In this document: positions 7,883 to 15,510 of the stretch, piece after piece | Layout of the letters: each line of letters begins with the position of its first letter | Numbering within the stretch: the stretch's first letter is position 1 | Origin: Quisquiliibacterium sp. | GTDB taxonomy: Bacteria; Pseudomonadota; Gammaproteobacteria; Burkholderiales; Burkholderiaceae_E | Length of the DNA stretch: 18,151 bases | Direction of reading: 5' to 3' | NCBI GenBank assembly: GCA_023257915.1 | Contig: JALRBB010000455.1 | Coordinates: 1-18,151, forward strand | The notes under the pieces: model-generated | The model's input: only the letters and a program-made list of their open reading frames with translations | The model's database searches: none | Told to the model about the DNA's origin: nothing | Position numbers and translations under genes: made by a program

Positions 7883-10039
7883 TCAAACGCCACGCCCGGC
7901 CGCAAACCCGACGAACCAGTCGATGCTGCCCGGGTTGGCCATCGAGTCGCGGTTCACCGATTTTTCAACCGACTGACCGAGCAGGATCTTTTTGACCGGC
8001 ACTTCCATCTTCTTGCCGGAAATCGTGCGTGGCACCTCGGGAATCGCGAACACATCATTGGGCACATGACGCGACGAGAGCTTGGTGCGAATCGCATCAA
8101 GTAATGCCTTCTTCAGCGCAAGGCTCACACCGGTCTCGGCAGCGCTCGCGCCGAGCGCGCCAGCACCCGGCGCTGCGTTGGCGCTCGCTGATTCCCCAGC
8201 CTGAACGCCTTCCAGCGCCGCCCCCTTCGAGCCGACGCCAGCCGTGCCGCTGCCCGACTCGCGCAACACGACGAACAGCGCCATGTACGAGTCACGGCCC
8301 AGGTATTCCAGATCGACCACCAGTGAATCCGCGACCTCATCGAATTCCTCGACGACCCGGTACAGCTCGCTGGTGCCCATCCGGATACCGTGCCGGTTAA
8401 TCGTTGAGTCGGAGCGACCGTAGATGACGCCGGTGATCGACTCCGGACGACGGATCAGCTTGAGCCAGTCGCCATGACGCCAGACGTTCGGCGGCCCCGG
8501 GAAGGTGTCGAAGTAACTCTCGAAGTAGCGCCGGCCGCCGTCATCGTTCCAGAAGTACAGCGGCATCGACGGCATGGACTTGGCGCAGACCAGCTCACCG
8601 ACCGCCTCCATCTGCGGATGACCGGCATCGTCGTACGAATAAACCGCCGAGCCCAGACCACGACACTGCATCTCGCCGGCGTAGATCGGCAGGTTCGGAC
8701 AGGAGTCGAGAAACGCGGTGCCCGGATCGGTGCCGCCAGAGATGGACGCGAGCAGGACATCCGGATGCACCTGCTCATAGATCCAGCGATAGGCGTCCTC
8801 GGTCAGCGGTGAGCCGGTGGAGCCGATGGTGCGAAGCGCCGACAGGTCGAACTGCTCGCGCGGCTTCATACCGGCCTTGATGTTCAGCGCGATGAATGCC
8901 GGACTGATGCCAAAGAAGGTGGCGCGCTCCTGCTCGGCGAAACGCCACAAGGTGCTCAGGTCCGGATGGCCCGGATTGCCATCGAACTGCAGCGCGGTGC
9001 AGCCAACCGACAGCGTCCCGACCCACAGGTTCCACATGATCCAGCTGGTCGACGAGAACCAGAAGAAACGATCGCGCTCAGACAAATCGCGGGCAATCAC
9101 GTTGCCCTTGAGATTTTCCAGGGTCGTGCCGCCGTGCCCATGCACGATCGGCTTGGGCATGCCGGTGGTGCCGGACGAGTAGACGATCCACAGCGGATGG
9201 TCGAATGGCAGCGACGCAAATCGCGGTGCGGCCGGCTGAGCGAGCGCTTCGCTCCAGCGCACCACGCGCACCTGACGCGGGTTGCCCTGCGCGTCCGGGC
9301 CGGCATCCAGATCCTCGAGCGATGCACCGGGGTTCAGGTAAGGCACCAGCACCACGGTGTGCACGGTCGGCAACTGGCGAACCAGTTCGCGCACCGTGGG
9401 CAACCGGTCGAAATCCTTGCCGCCGTAGCGATAGCCGTCGACCGCATACAGCACCTTTGGCTCGATCTGGCGGAAGCGATCGAGCACGCTGACCGGACCC
9501 ATGTCGGGCGACGAGGACGACCAGATCGCGCCGATGCTGGTAGTGGCCAGCATCGCGACCACGGTCTGCGGGATGTTCGGCATGTAGGCGACCGCACGAT
9601 CGCCCACTTCCAGTCCGAGCCGCTCGAGCGTCGCGGTCAGCGCGCCGGTGTCGGCCGCGAGCTGTGACCAGGCAACTTCCTGCCTGGGCACGATCTCGCT
9701 GCGAAACACGATCGCCGGCTTGCTGTGCGCATCCGGATGATGCGCATGCGCGAGCAGATGCTCGGCGAAGTTCAGCGTCGAACCCGGGAACCACTGGGCG
9801 CCGGGCATCCCGGCTTGGCCGATCACCTGCTGATAGCCGCTGTGCGCGCGCACACCGAGGAAATCCCACAGGCTGGCCCAGAAGCCTTCCTGATCGTCCA
9901 CCGACCACTGCCACAGCGACTCATAGTCATCAAAGCGCCGACCGTGGGTGTCGGCAAGCCAGTTCAGGTAGCGGGTCAGGCCGGAGTTGGCAACGCGCTC
10001 GGCGCTCGGGGTCCACAGCGGACGGGCAGTGTCGGTCAT
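7883..10039 (-). CDS. aacS: Acetoacetate-CoA ligase (acetoacetyl-CoA synthetase)
   Basis: ANL-superfamily adenylating enzyme that activates acetoacetate to acetoacetyl-CoA with ATP. The assignment rests on overall similarity to this family: the N-terminus with WSVDD..FWASLWDFLGV, WFPGSTLNFAEHLL near 83-96, and MEAVGELV. The ATP loop is YSSGTTGMPKP (287-297), ISGGTDPG (433-440) follows, the ATP-binding Asp is in HGDW (522-525), and the hinge region SDSTINRHGIRMGTSE is at about 543-558. The catalytic lysine is Lys676 in PRTISGKK. At 718 residues it is longer than the roughly 650-680 usual. The excess lies in a Gly/Ala/Ser-rich stretch at about 593-636, inside the mobile C-terminal domain and flanked by intact motifs. 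The ATG at 10039 is 30 bases after the LD-carboxypeptidase stop; no strong Shine-Dalgarno is visible. Confidence 0.93.
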   Translation of the reverse strand: MTDTARPLWTPSAERVANSGLTRYLNWLADTHGRRFDDYESLWQWSVDDQEGFWASLWDFLGVRAHSGYQQVIGQAGMPGAQWFPGSTLNFAEHLLAHAHHPDAHSKPAIVFRSEIVPRQEVAWSQLAADTGALTATLERLGLEVGDRAVAYMPNIPQTVVAMLATTSIGAIWSSSSPDMGPVSVLDRFRQIEPKVLYAVDGYRYGGKDFDRLPTVRELVRQLPTVHTVVLVPYLNPGASLEDLDAGPDAQGNPRQVRVVRWSEALAQPAAPRFASLPFDHPLWIVYSSGTTGMPKPIVHGHGGTTLENLKGNVIARDLSERDRFFWFSSTSWIMWNLWVGTLSVGCTALQFDGNPGHPDLSTLWRFAEQERATFFGISPAFIALNIKAGMKPREQFDLSALRTIGSTGSPLTEDAYRWIYEQVHPDVLLASISGGTDPGTAFLDSCPNLPIYAGEMQCRGLGSAVYSYDDAGHPQMEAVGELVCAKSMPSMPLYFWNDDGGRRYFESYFDTFPGPPNVWRHGDWLKLIRRPESITGVIYGRSDSTINRHGIRMGTSELYRVVEEFDEVADSLVVDLEYLGRDSYMALFVVLRESGSGTAGVGSKGAALEGVQAGESASANAAPGAGALGASAAETGVSLALKKALLDAIRTKLSSRHVPNDVFAIPEVPRTISGKKMEVPVKKILLGQSVEKSVNRDSMANPGSIDWFVGFAAGRGV

Positions 10040-10069
10040 GGCAAGGTGCAGTGCAGTAGCCGCGCTGGG

Positions 10070-11032
10070 TCAGCCGGCGTCATGGGAATGTCGATGATGA
10101 TCGTCTGCGTGATGATGATGCTCATCGAGCACCAGGTAGCAGGTGCGACCCTCGGTGGCCAGCGCCACTGTCGCGCCATGCGGCAGCGTCAGTTTCGGAC
10201 TCGCATGGCCGAACGGCAGACCGGTGATCACCGGCGTGCGTGTGTTCGCGCGCAGCCAGCGCACAACGCTCGGCATGTCGAAGCCGCGATCGGCGTCGGC
10301 GAGCCGGTAGCGATTGAAGTGGCCGAGCAAGATCGCCGCCTGCTTGTCGAGTACGCCGGCATGTAGCAATTGCGAGAGCATCCGTTCGACCCGGTACGGA
10401 TGCTCGTTGACATCCTCCAGGAACAGGATGCCGCCATCCACTTGTGGAAACCAGGGCGTCCCGAGCAGGTTGCACACGATGCTCAGGTTACCGCCCCACA
10501 GCGTGCCACGCGCCTCGACGCCGGACGGGCCGGAGCACCTGAAACCGACCGCCTCGAGCAGACCGTCCATCGCCTCGCGAAAACCGTCGACCGTAACCTC
10601 GTCGAGTGCCCCGCCATCCGGCATGACGAAATCATCAAGCAGCGCCGGACCGGCCCAGGTGGCAGCGCCGGCACGCGCGAGCATCGCCAGGTGAAATGCG
10701 GTGAAGTCCGACAGTCCGACCCACTGCTTGCCGCTGGCCGCGAGCGCCTCGTAATCGAGCATCGGCAGGATGCGCGTCAGACCGTAACCGCCGCGGGTGA
10801 TCATCACGATGCGCGCGGGCTGCGCGGCCGCCCGCGCGAATGCTCCGGCCCGCTCGGCATCGCTGCCGGCAAAGCGCTGGCGCGCCTTGCGCGCGGCCCG
10901 ATCGAGCCTGGGCGCGAAGCCGGCGGTCTGCAGGTTCGCCAGCGCCAGCTCAAGCGGCGCGTCGGCCGCGATCGCACTGGACGGCGAAATCAGGTAAACC
11001 GGGGTACCGGCTGCGGACTGGGCTTTGCTCAT
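10070..11032 (-). CDS. ldcA: LD-carboxypeptidase (peptidase S66 family)
   Basis: S66 serine peptidase expected to remove the terminal D-alanine from murein tetrapeptides during peptidoglycan recycling in the cytoplasm; 320 residues. Family motifs are RGGYGLTRILP (80-90) and GLSDFTAFHL (106-115) with nucleophile Ser108. WGGNLSIVCNLLGTP (179-193) and FLEDVNEHPYRVERML (204-219) follow, the latter with a candidate catalytic Glu (206 or 210). His276 lies in GLPFGHASPK. No signal peptide is present, in keeping with a cytoplasmic enzyme. The last 18 residues are unusually rich in histidine (eight His, with Asp/Glu) and are not part of the catalytic fold. The frame is open well upstream, but that is antisense to the SDR gene; the ATG at 11032 gives the family N-terminus (PVYLISPSS). 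The gene is divergent from the halohydrin-dehalogenase-like gene. Confidence 0.87.
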   Translation of the reverse strand: MSKAQSAAGTPVYLISPSSAIAADAPLELALANLQTAGFAPRLDRAARKARQRFAGSDAERAGAFARAAAQPARIVMITRGGYGLTRILPMLDYEALAASGKQWVGLSDFTAFHLAMLARAGAATWAGPALLDDFVMPDGGALDEVTVDGFREAMDGLLEAVGFRCSGPSGVEARGTLWGGNLSIVCNLLGTPWFPQVDGGILFLEDVNEHPYRVERMLSQLLHAGVLDKQAAILLGHFNRYRLADADRGFDMPSVVRWLRANTRTPVITGLPFGHASPKLTLPHGATVALATEGRTCYLVLDEHHHHADDHHRHSHDAG

Positions 11033-11061
11033 CCGGCAAGTCTGCCACAGCAGCCATCGCT

Positions 11062-11067
11062 TAGAAT
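11062..11067 (+). promoter_or_regulatory. Possible -10 element for the divergent + strand operon
   Basis: TAGAAT lies 40 bases ahead of the start of the SDR gene, inside the 69-base divergent gap 11033-11101. It matches a -10 hexamer at five of six positions. No good -35 element is seen at the right distance, so this is tentative. The gap must also hold the leader of the LD-carboxypeptidase gene on the other strand. Confidence 0.35.
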
Positions 11068-11090
11068 CGCGGCCGGCGGATCCCGCCAAT

Positions 11091-11095
11091 GGAGG
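11091..11095 (+). promoter_or_regulatory. Shine-Dalgarno deciding the SDR start
   Basis: GGAGG stands six bases before the ATG at 11102. It fixes the start of this gene, whose frame is open for more than 700 bases upstream through the antisense of the LD-carboxypeptidase gene. Confidence 0.8.
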
Positions 11096-11101
11096 CAGCA
11101 G

Positions 11102-11788
11102 ATGAACAGGATCGGCGACAGCCTGAATGGCAAGCGTGTGCTCATCACGCAGGCGGATGACTTCATGGGCCCGGTGCTGTGTGAGGTGTTCACCGCGCAT
11201 GGCGCGCAGGTGATCGCCGACCGGCGCGTGATGAATGGCGGCGCGATCGCCGAGACGGCGGTGCGCGAGGCCGGTCATGTCGACGTACTCATCGCAAATC
11301 TGGGCGTGCCGGCGCCATCGACCCGCGCCACCGAGGTTAGCGATGCCGAATGGCGCGAGGTGTTCGCGCATATCGTCGACCCGCTGCCCGGGCTGATGCG
11401 CGGCGTACTGCCGCAGATGATCGAGCGGCAGGCTGGCAAGGTCGTTGTGATGGGCAGTGCGACCGCGTTTCGCGGCCAAAAGCGCACCTCGGCATACAGC
11501 GCCGCACGCGGCGCGCAGGTTTCGTATGTGCGCGCGGTCGGCGCGGAGGTCGCGCCGCACAAGGTGCGCGTGAACCTGATCGCGCAAAATTTCGTTGAGA
11601 ATCCGATGTACTACGGCCCTGAGGTGCAGGCACTGCCGGCATTCCAGGAGCGTCTGAAGCGCGAGGTTCCGGCCGGTCGGCTGGCGAGCGCGCATGAGGA
11701 CGCCCTGTTTGCGGTATTCCTGGCCAGCAGCGAAGTCGATTTTTTCGTCGGCCAGAGCATTCCGTTCGCTGGCGGATGGGTCAGCTGA
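11102..11788 (+). CDS. Halohydrin dehalogenase-like SDR-fold protein
   Basis: Short protein of 228 residues with an SDR fold but without the NAD(P) glycine motif. Where classical SDRs have TGxxxGxG it has T16-Q-A-D-D-F21-M-G23, the T-x4-F-x-G signature of halohydrin dehalogenases. The catalytic set is Ser119, Tyr132 and Arg136 (S-x12-Y-x3-R) instead of Ser-Tyr-Lys. The segment QNFVENPMYYGP (162-173) resembles the halide-pocket loop of HheA/HheC proteins, and the C-terminus FVGQSIPFAGGW matches their end. Such enzymes release halide from vicinal haloalcohols to give epoxides and open epoxides with azide, cyanide or nitrite, without a cofactor. It may instead be a related SDR with another substrate. 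It starts a three-gene operon, with the next gene 23 bases downstream. The motifs are seen directly; the family assignment is from memory of these sequences, with no search. Confidence 0.72.
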   Translation: MNRIGDSLNGKRVLITQADDFMGPVLCEVFTAHGAQVIADRRVMNGGAIAETAVREAGHVDVLIANLGVPAPSTRATEVSDAEWREVFAHIVDPLPGLMRGVLPQMIERQAGKVVVMGSATAFRGQKRTSAYSAARGAQVSYVRAVGAEVAPHKVRVNLIAQNFVENPMYYGPEVQALPAFQERLKREVPAGRLASAHEDALFAVFLASSEVDFFVGQSIPFAGGWVS

Positions 11789-11797
11789 ATACACCAC

Positions 11798-11803
11798 GAG
11801 GAG
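11798..11803 (+). promoter_or_regulatory. Shine-Dalgarno deciding the CMD-family start
   Basis: GAGGAG lies eight bases ahead of the ATG at 11812. It argues against the in-frame ATG at 11776, which would overlap the end of the upstream gene. Confidence 0.75.
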
Positions 11804-11811
11804 CAGTCTTC

Positions 11812-12342
11812 ATGTCCCGCATTCCCTACGTCCCAACCGATATCGCCGAACCAGCGGAGATCGTCGACGCGATCCGCAAGCGACGCGGCGGCACGCTGCT
11901 AAACGTTGACCGGATGTTGCTGCGCAGCCCGGCGCTGGCCGCCGGCTGGAACACCTATCTGGGCGCGGTGCGCAATGCGCTGACGCTGGACGCAAAACTG
12001 CGCGAGATCGGCATGTGCGTGGTTGCGGTGCTCAACGGCGCCGAATATGAGTTCATTCAGCACGCGCCGGTGTTCATCAAGGCCGGTGGCACCCAGGCCC
12101 AGATCGACGCGATGCGCGACCCGCAGGCCGCGATGCGCAATACGCAACTGTTCGACGACGCGGAAAGAGCGGCGATCGCACTGACCGTCGAGATGACCCG
12201 CAACGTGCAGGTCAGTGACGCCACCTTCGCGCAGGTGCGCGCCTGCTTGTCGGAGCAGCAGACTGTTGAACTGGTCGCGGTGATCGCCGCCTACAACATG
12301 GTCTCGCGTTTTCTGGTCGCGCTCGGCGTCGAGCCCGAATGA
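11812..12342 (+). CDS. Carboxymuconolactone decarboxylase (CMD/AhpD-like) family protein
   Basis: All-helical CMD-domain protein, 176 residues. The core is LREIGMCVVAVLNGAEYEF (63-81) followed by His84 and a C-terminal ELVAVIAAYNMVSRFL (153-168), the family's two characteristic helices. It lacks the CxxC redox pair of AhpD-type peroxidase partners; Cys69 is alone. It is therefore more like the decarboxylase/lactonase-type or uncharacterised members, with Glu65, Glu80 and His84 as candidate active-site residues. The next gene overlaps it by ATGA, and it sits 23 bases behind the halohydrin-dehalogenase-like gene. This suggests a joint pathway acting on a small organic substrate. The reaction cannot be read from the sequence. 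Confidence 0.85.
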   Translation: MSRIPYVPTDIAEPAEIVDAIRKRRGGTLLNVDRMLLRSPALAAGWNTYLGAVRNALTLDAKLREIGMCVVAVLNGAEYEFIQHAPVFIKAGGTQAQIDAMRDPQAAMRNTQLFDDAERAAIALTVEMTRNVQVSDATFAQVRACLSEQQTVELVAVIAAYNMVSRFLVALGVEPE

Positions 12343-12755
12343 CGATGACGACTCCCGCACTGATCGATCGTGTCGACCACCTGGTGCTGACGGTGACCGA
12401 CATCGAAGCAAGCACCCGCTTTTACGAACGGGCGCTGGGCATGCGCCGCGAGTTCTTTCGCGGCCCGGAAGGCCAACCACGCCATGCACTGCTGTTCGGC
12501 AGCCAGAAGATCAACTTGCAGGACCGCGCGACTGAAACACCGACCAAGGCGCGGGTACCCACCTTTGGGTCGGGAGATTTCTGCCTGATTGCGGCGGTGC
12601 CACTTGACGATGTGATCGCCCATCTGCAGCGCGAGCAGATCGCAATCGAGGCCGGACCGGTCGCGCGTCGCGGAGCGCTCGGTGCACTGCGCTCAGTCTA
12701 TTTTCGCGATCCGGATGGCAACCTGGTGGAAGTGTCCGAATACCCGGACGCCTGA
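12339..12755 (+). CDS. VOC (glyoxalase/bleomycin resistance/dioxygenase) family protein
   Basis: Single VOC domain, 138 residues, built from two beta-alpha-beta-beta-beta modules: DHLVLTVTDIEASTRFYERA (13-32) and VPLDDVIAHL (87-96). The C-terminal motif is YFRDPDGNLVEVSEY (121-135). Candidate metal ligands are His14 and Glu131. The position where close relatives read KINLH is KINLQ here (Gln61), so one ligand is changed. The VOC fold serves lyases, dioxygenases, epimerases and resistance proteins; the function is not determined. The start ATG at 12339 overlaps the stop of the CMD gene as ATGA, indicating translational coupling; an ATG at 12345 is possible. It is the last gene of this operon and converges on the BON lipoprotein gene. 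Confidence 0.87.
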   Translation: MTMTTPALIDRVDHLVLTVTDIEASTRFYERALGMRREFFRGPEGQPRHALLFGSQKINLQDRATETPTKARVPTFGSGDFCLIAAVPLDDVIAHLQREQIAIEAGPVARRGALGALRSVYFRDPDGNLVEVSEYPDA

Positions 12756-12816
12756 GCGGACCCGGGCGTCAGGGAGCCTGCTGGCCGCAGGCGCATCGCC
12801 CGCGACCACCGGCCGC
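12756..12816. other. Convergent gap with two small inverted repeats
   Basis: In and beside this 61-base gap, GACGCC (12747-12752) pairs with GGCGTC (12765-12770) over the VOC stop codon. GCCTGC (12776-12781) pairs with GCAGGC (12787-12792) around the loop TGGCC. The second hairpin is tight but lacks a T-run. It may be a bidirectional terminator of the weak GC-only kind. Confidence 0.35.
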
Positions 12817-13497
12817 TCACTTCTGCGAAGACTCTCGCGCGGCGCGCTCGATGCGGGCGAGCTCATCGGGCGACACGTATTCGAACACCGTCACGACACG
12901 CCGAACGCCGGACACCAGGCTGGAAAGCTTGGCCGCATGATCGCCCTCGGCCCGTGTCACGATGCCCATCAGGTAGACGACGCCGCTCTCGGTGATGACC
13001 TTGATGGTGTTGGCCTGGAGATCCTTCGCGTCGAACAGGCGAGCCTTGACCTGCGCGGTGATTGACGAATCCTTGGCCTGGGTGGCGACCGTCGCCTTGA
13101 ACCCGATCGTCAACTCGTTGTGCACATTGCGAACCTGCTCGATGCGACTGGCGATCGCAGCGGCTTCGCGCCGCGTCTTGTCGTCAGGCACCTGGCCCGT
13201 CAGCAACAGCTTGCGGTTAAAGCTGGTCGCGCTGACATTGGCCATCGGATCGAGCTTGCTCAGATGCTGCATCGCCTTGAACTCAATGCCCTGGTCTTCG
13301 GCCTGGGTACCGACGGTGCGCCGATCGGCGATCGACAGCGCGCCCATCGAGATACCGGTCACGGCCACGGCAGCACAGCCGGCCTGCAGCACCGCGGCGG
13401 CAAGCACGCCGGCAAGCATCAGCCGGCTGGAAACTGTGCGCACCGGGGCTCGCAAGGCGGTCGGTGCAGTATTTGATGATGCTGGGGTTCTGCTCAT
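12817..13497 (-). CDS. dolP: BON domain lipoprotein (DolP/YraP-like)
   Basis: Envelope lipoprotein of 226 residues expected to be anchored in the outer membrane. The hydrophobic signal (LMLAGVLAAAVLQAGC) ends in a lipobox with Cys41 as the lipidated residue. Two BON domains follow, at about 69-135 and 145-210. In E. coli the related DolP binds anionic phospholipids and supports cell-envelope integrity and division. The start at 13497 has GGAG about ten bases upstream and gives a normal N-terminus; a longer open frame to 13647 would add 50 residues that overlap the next gene and look non-coding. It lies 44 bases downstream of the DiaA/GmhA-like gene, as in the yraN-diaA-dolP order of E. coli. 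Confidence 0.87.
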   Translation of the reverse strand: MSRTPASSNTAPTALRAPVRTVSSRLMLAGVLAAAVLQAGCAAVAVTGISMGALSIADRRTVGTQAEDQGIEFKAMQHLSKLDPMANVSATSFNRKLLLTGQVPDDKTRREAAAIASRIEQVRNVHNELTIGFKATVATQAKDSSITAQVKARLFDAKDLQANTIKVITESGVVYLMGIVTRAEGDHAAKLSSLVSGVRRVVTVFEYVSPDELARIERAARESSQK

Positions 13498-13541
13498 TGT
13501 GGGTTCTCCATGCACCGGACCACAGGCCCGGCAATCGCGTT

Positions 13542-14149
<608 letters not shown>

Positions 14150-14174
14150 GTCCCGCGCCGCAAGCCACCGTTGT

Positions 14175-14537
14175 TCAAAACGCACCCGCAATCCAGTTGA
14201 TCTGCTCACCCTCGATGGCGACCACGTCAAAGCGCAGCGCGGGCCAGGCACCCTGGCCGAAGCGAGCAAGCATGAATGCCTGGGCCGTCCGGCGCACGCG
14301 CATCTGTTTGAGCGGTGTGACACTGGCGGCGGCACCACCAAAACCGCTGCGGCCACGGCGGCGCACCTCGATGAAGACCAGTTCCTGCCCGTGCGTCATC
14401 ACCAGATCCAGCTCGCCGAGCTTGACCCGGAAATTGCGCGCGACCAGCACCAGCCCGCGGCGCAGCAGATAATCGAGGGCGCGTTGTTCGGCGGCGTAGC
14501 CTTCACGCTGACGCGCGGATCCCGGAGGCATGTGCAT
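14175..14537 (-). CDS. yraN: YraN family (UPF0102) endonuclease-like protein
   Basis: Small protein of 120 residues in the restriction-endonuclease-like fold. The conserved core is GELDLVM (41-47) with Glu42 and Asp44, then LVFIEVRRR (53-61) with Glu57 and Arg59. GGAAASVTPLKQ (67-78) and RFDVVAIEG (102-110) follow and match the family closely. The pattern E-x-D...E-V-R/K resembles the metal-binding site of these nucleases, but the biological role is unproven. The frame is open upstream through the antisense of rsmI; the family N-terminus fits the ATG at 14537 or at 14531. Either places the start on, or within a few bases of, the start codon of the divergent rsmI gene. The DiaA/GmhA-like gene follows 39 bases downstream. 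Confidence 0.93.
   Translation of the reverse strand: MHMPPGSARQREGYAAEQRALDYLLRRGLVLVARNFRVKLGELDLVMTHGQELVFIEVRRRGRSGFGGAAASVTPLKQMRVRRTAQAFMLARFGQGAWPALRFDVVAIEGEQINWIAGAF
14524..14528 (+). promoter_or_regulatory. Shine-Dalgarno deciding the rsmI start
   Basis: GGAGG is seven bases before the ATG at 14536 but only one base before the ATG at 14530. The spacing selects 14536. The same bases encode the first residues of YraN on the other strand. Confidence 0.7.
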
Positions 14538-15471
14538 GACCAGTCGATTGTATGTAGTGGCCACGCCGATCGGTAATCTCTCCGATCTAGGCGAGAGGGC
14601 CAGACGGATCCTGCTCGAGGTCGACCTCGTAGCAGCCGAGGACACCCGCGTCACGCAGGTGCTGCTGCGCCATGTCGGCGCGCGTGCCCGTACGATCCGG
14701 GCCGACGAGCACAACCAGCAGCGAGCCGCGCAGTCGGTGCTCGAGCATCTGCGGGCCGGACACTCGGTGGCGCTGGTCAGCGACGCAGGAACGCCGGCGA
14801 TCAGTGATCCGGGCAATGCAATCGTCGCAGCCGCGCACGAGGCCGGCTTTGCGGTGGTGCCGATTCCCGGACCGAGCGCGGTCACCGCGCTGCTGTCGGC
14901 CGCCGGCCTGCCCGACGGACCGTTCCTGTTCGAGGGCTTTCTGCCGGCGCGTGCGTCGAATCGGGACGCCCGCCTGAAGCTCGTCGCGCAGGCGGCCGAC
15001 CAGGCCGGCGCAACGCTGGTTCTGTACGAGGCGCCGCACCGGATCACGGCCACACTGGAGGCGATCGCGCAGCACTTCGGCGCGCACCGGACCATTGCCA
15101 TCGGGCGCGAACTGACCAAGACTTTCGAAGAAATCTGGCGCGGTACGGCGGCCGAGGCGCCGCAATGGCTCGCGCAGCGCCCGGAGCGCACACGCGGCGA
15201 GTTCGTCATTGCGATCGGACGCGCGCCGGCGACGGCGCTCGACGCGCAAGCGTCGGCGGGCACATCGATCGACCCACAGGAGCTGCTCGCCAGCCTGCTG
15301 CCGGAACTGGGCACCAGCCGGGCGGTGCGGCTGGCGCAGCGGCTGACCGGACTGGCACATCGCGAGCTGTACGCGCGGGCTCTGGCACTGAACGGCGAGG
15401 CAGGTGAGCAGAAAGACGACCTGCCAGACGATGCCGGCCGACAGCCCGGACCCCTAGGAGACGAGCGCTGA
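14536..15471 (+). CDS. rsmI: 16S rRNA (cytidine(1402)-2'-O)-methyltransferase
   Basis: SAM-dependent methyltransferase that adds the 2'-O-methyl group to C1402 of 16S rRNA; 311 residues. Family motifs are YVVATPIGNLSDL (6-18), AAEDTRVT (33-40), VSDAGTPAISDPG (81-93), PIPGPSAVTALLSAAGLP (109-126), FEGFLP (132-137), LYEAPHR (163-169) and GRELTKTFEE (190-199). All are intact. The C-terminal 40 residues are less conserved and end in an Asp/Gly/Pro-rich tail. Start choice is discussed with its Shine-Dalgarno. It is divergent from yraN and convergent with rlpA, 39 bases away. The 5' end overlaps the yraN start on the opposite strand. Confidence 0.95.
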   Translation: MTSRLYVVATPIGNLSDLGERARRILLEVDLVAAEDTRVTQVLLRHVGARARTIRADEHNQQRAAQSVLEHLRAGHSVALVSDAGTPAISDPGNAIVAAAHEAGFAVVPIPGPSAVTALLSAAGLPDGPFLFEGFLPARASNRDARLKLVAQAADQAGATLVLYEAPHRITATLEAIAQHFGAHRTIAIGRELTKTFEEIWRGTAAEAPQWLAQRPERTRGEFVIAIGRAPATALDAQASAGTSIDPQELLASLLPELGTSRAVRLAQRLTGLAHRELYARALALNGEAGEQKDDLPDDAGRQPGPLGDER

Positions 15472-15510
15472 GCGCTGAACCCTGACGGTGGACCTGGAGC
15501 CGGAACTCGA

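Noticed and set aside
10370..11101. Upstream extension of the SDR frame
   Set aside because: It is antisense to the LD-carboxypeptidase gene, and the GGAGG before 11102 marks the start.
11033..11797. N-terminal extension of the LD-carboxypeptidase frame to 11797
   Set aside because: The extra 255 codons are antisense to the SDR gene and show no S66 features; the family N-terminus begins at 11032.
14538..15314. Upstream extension of the yraN frame
   Set aside because: It is antisense to rsmI; the YraN family N-terminus fits a start at 14531-14537.
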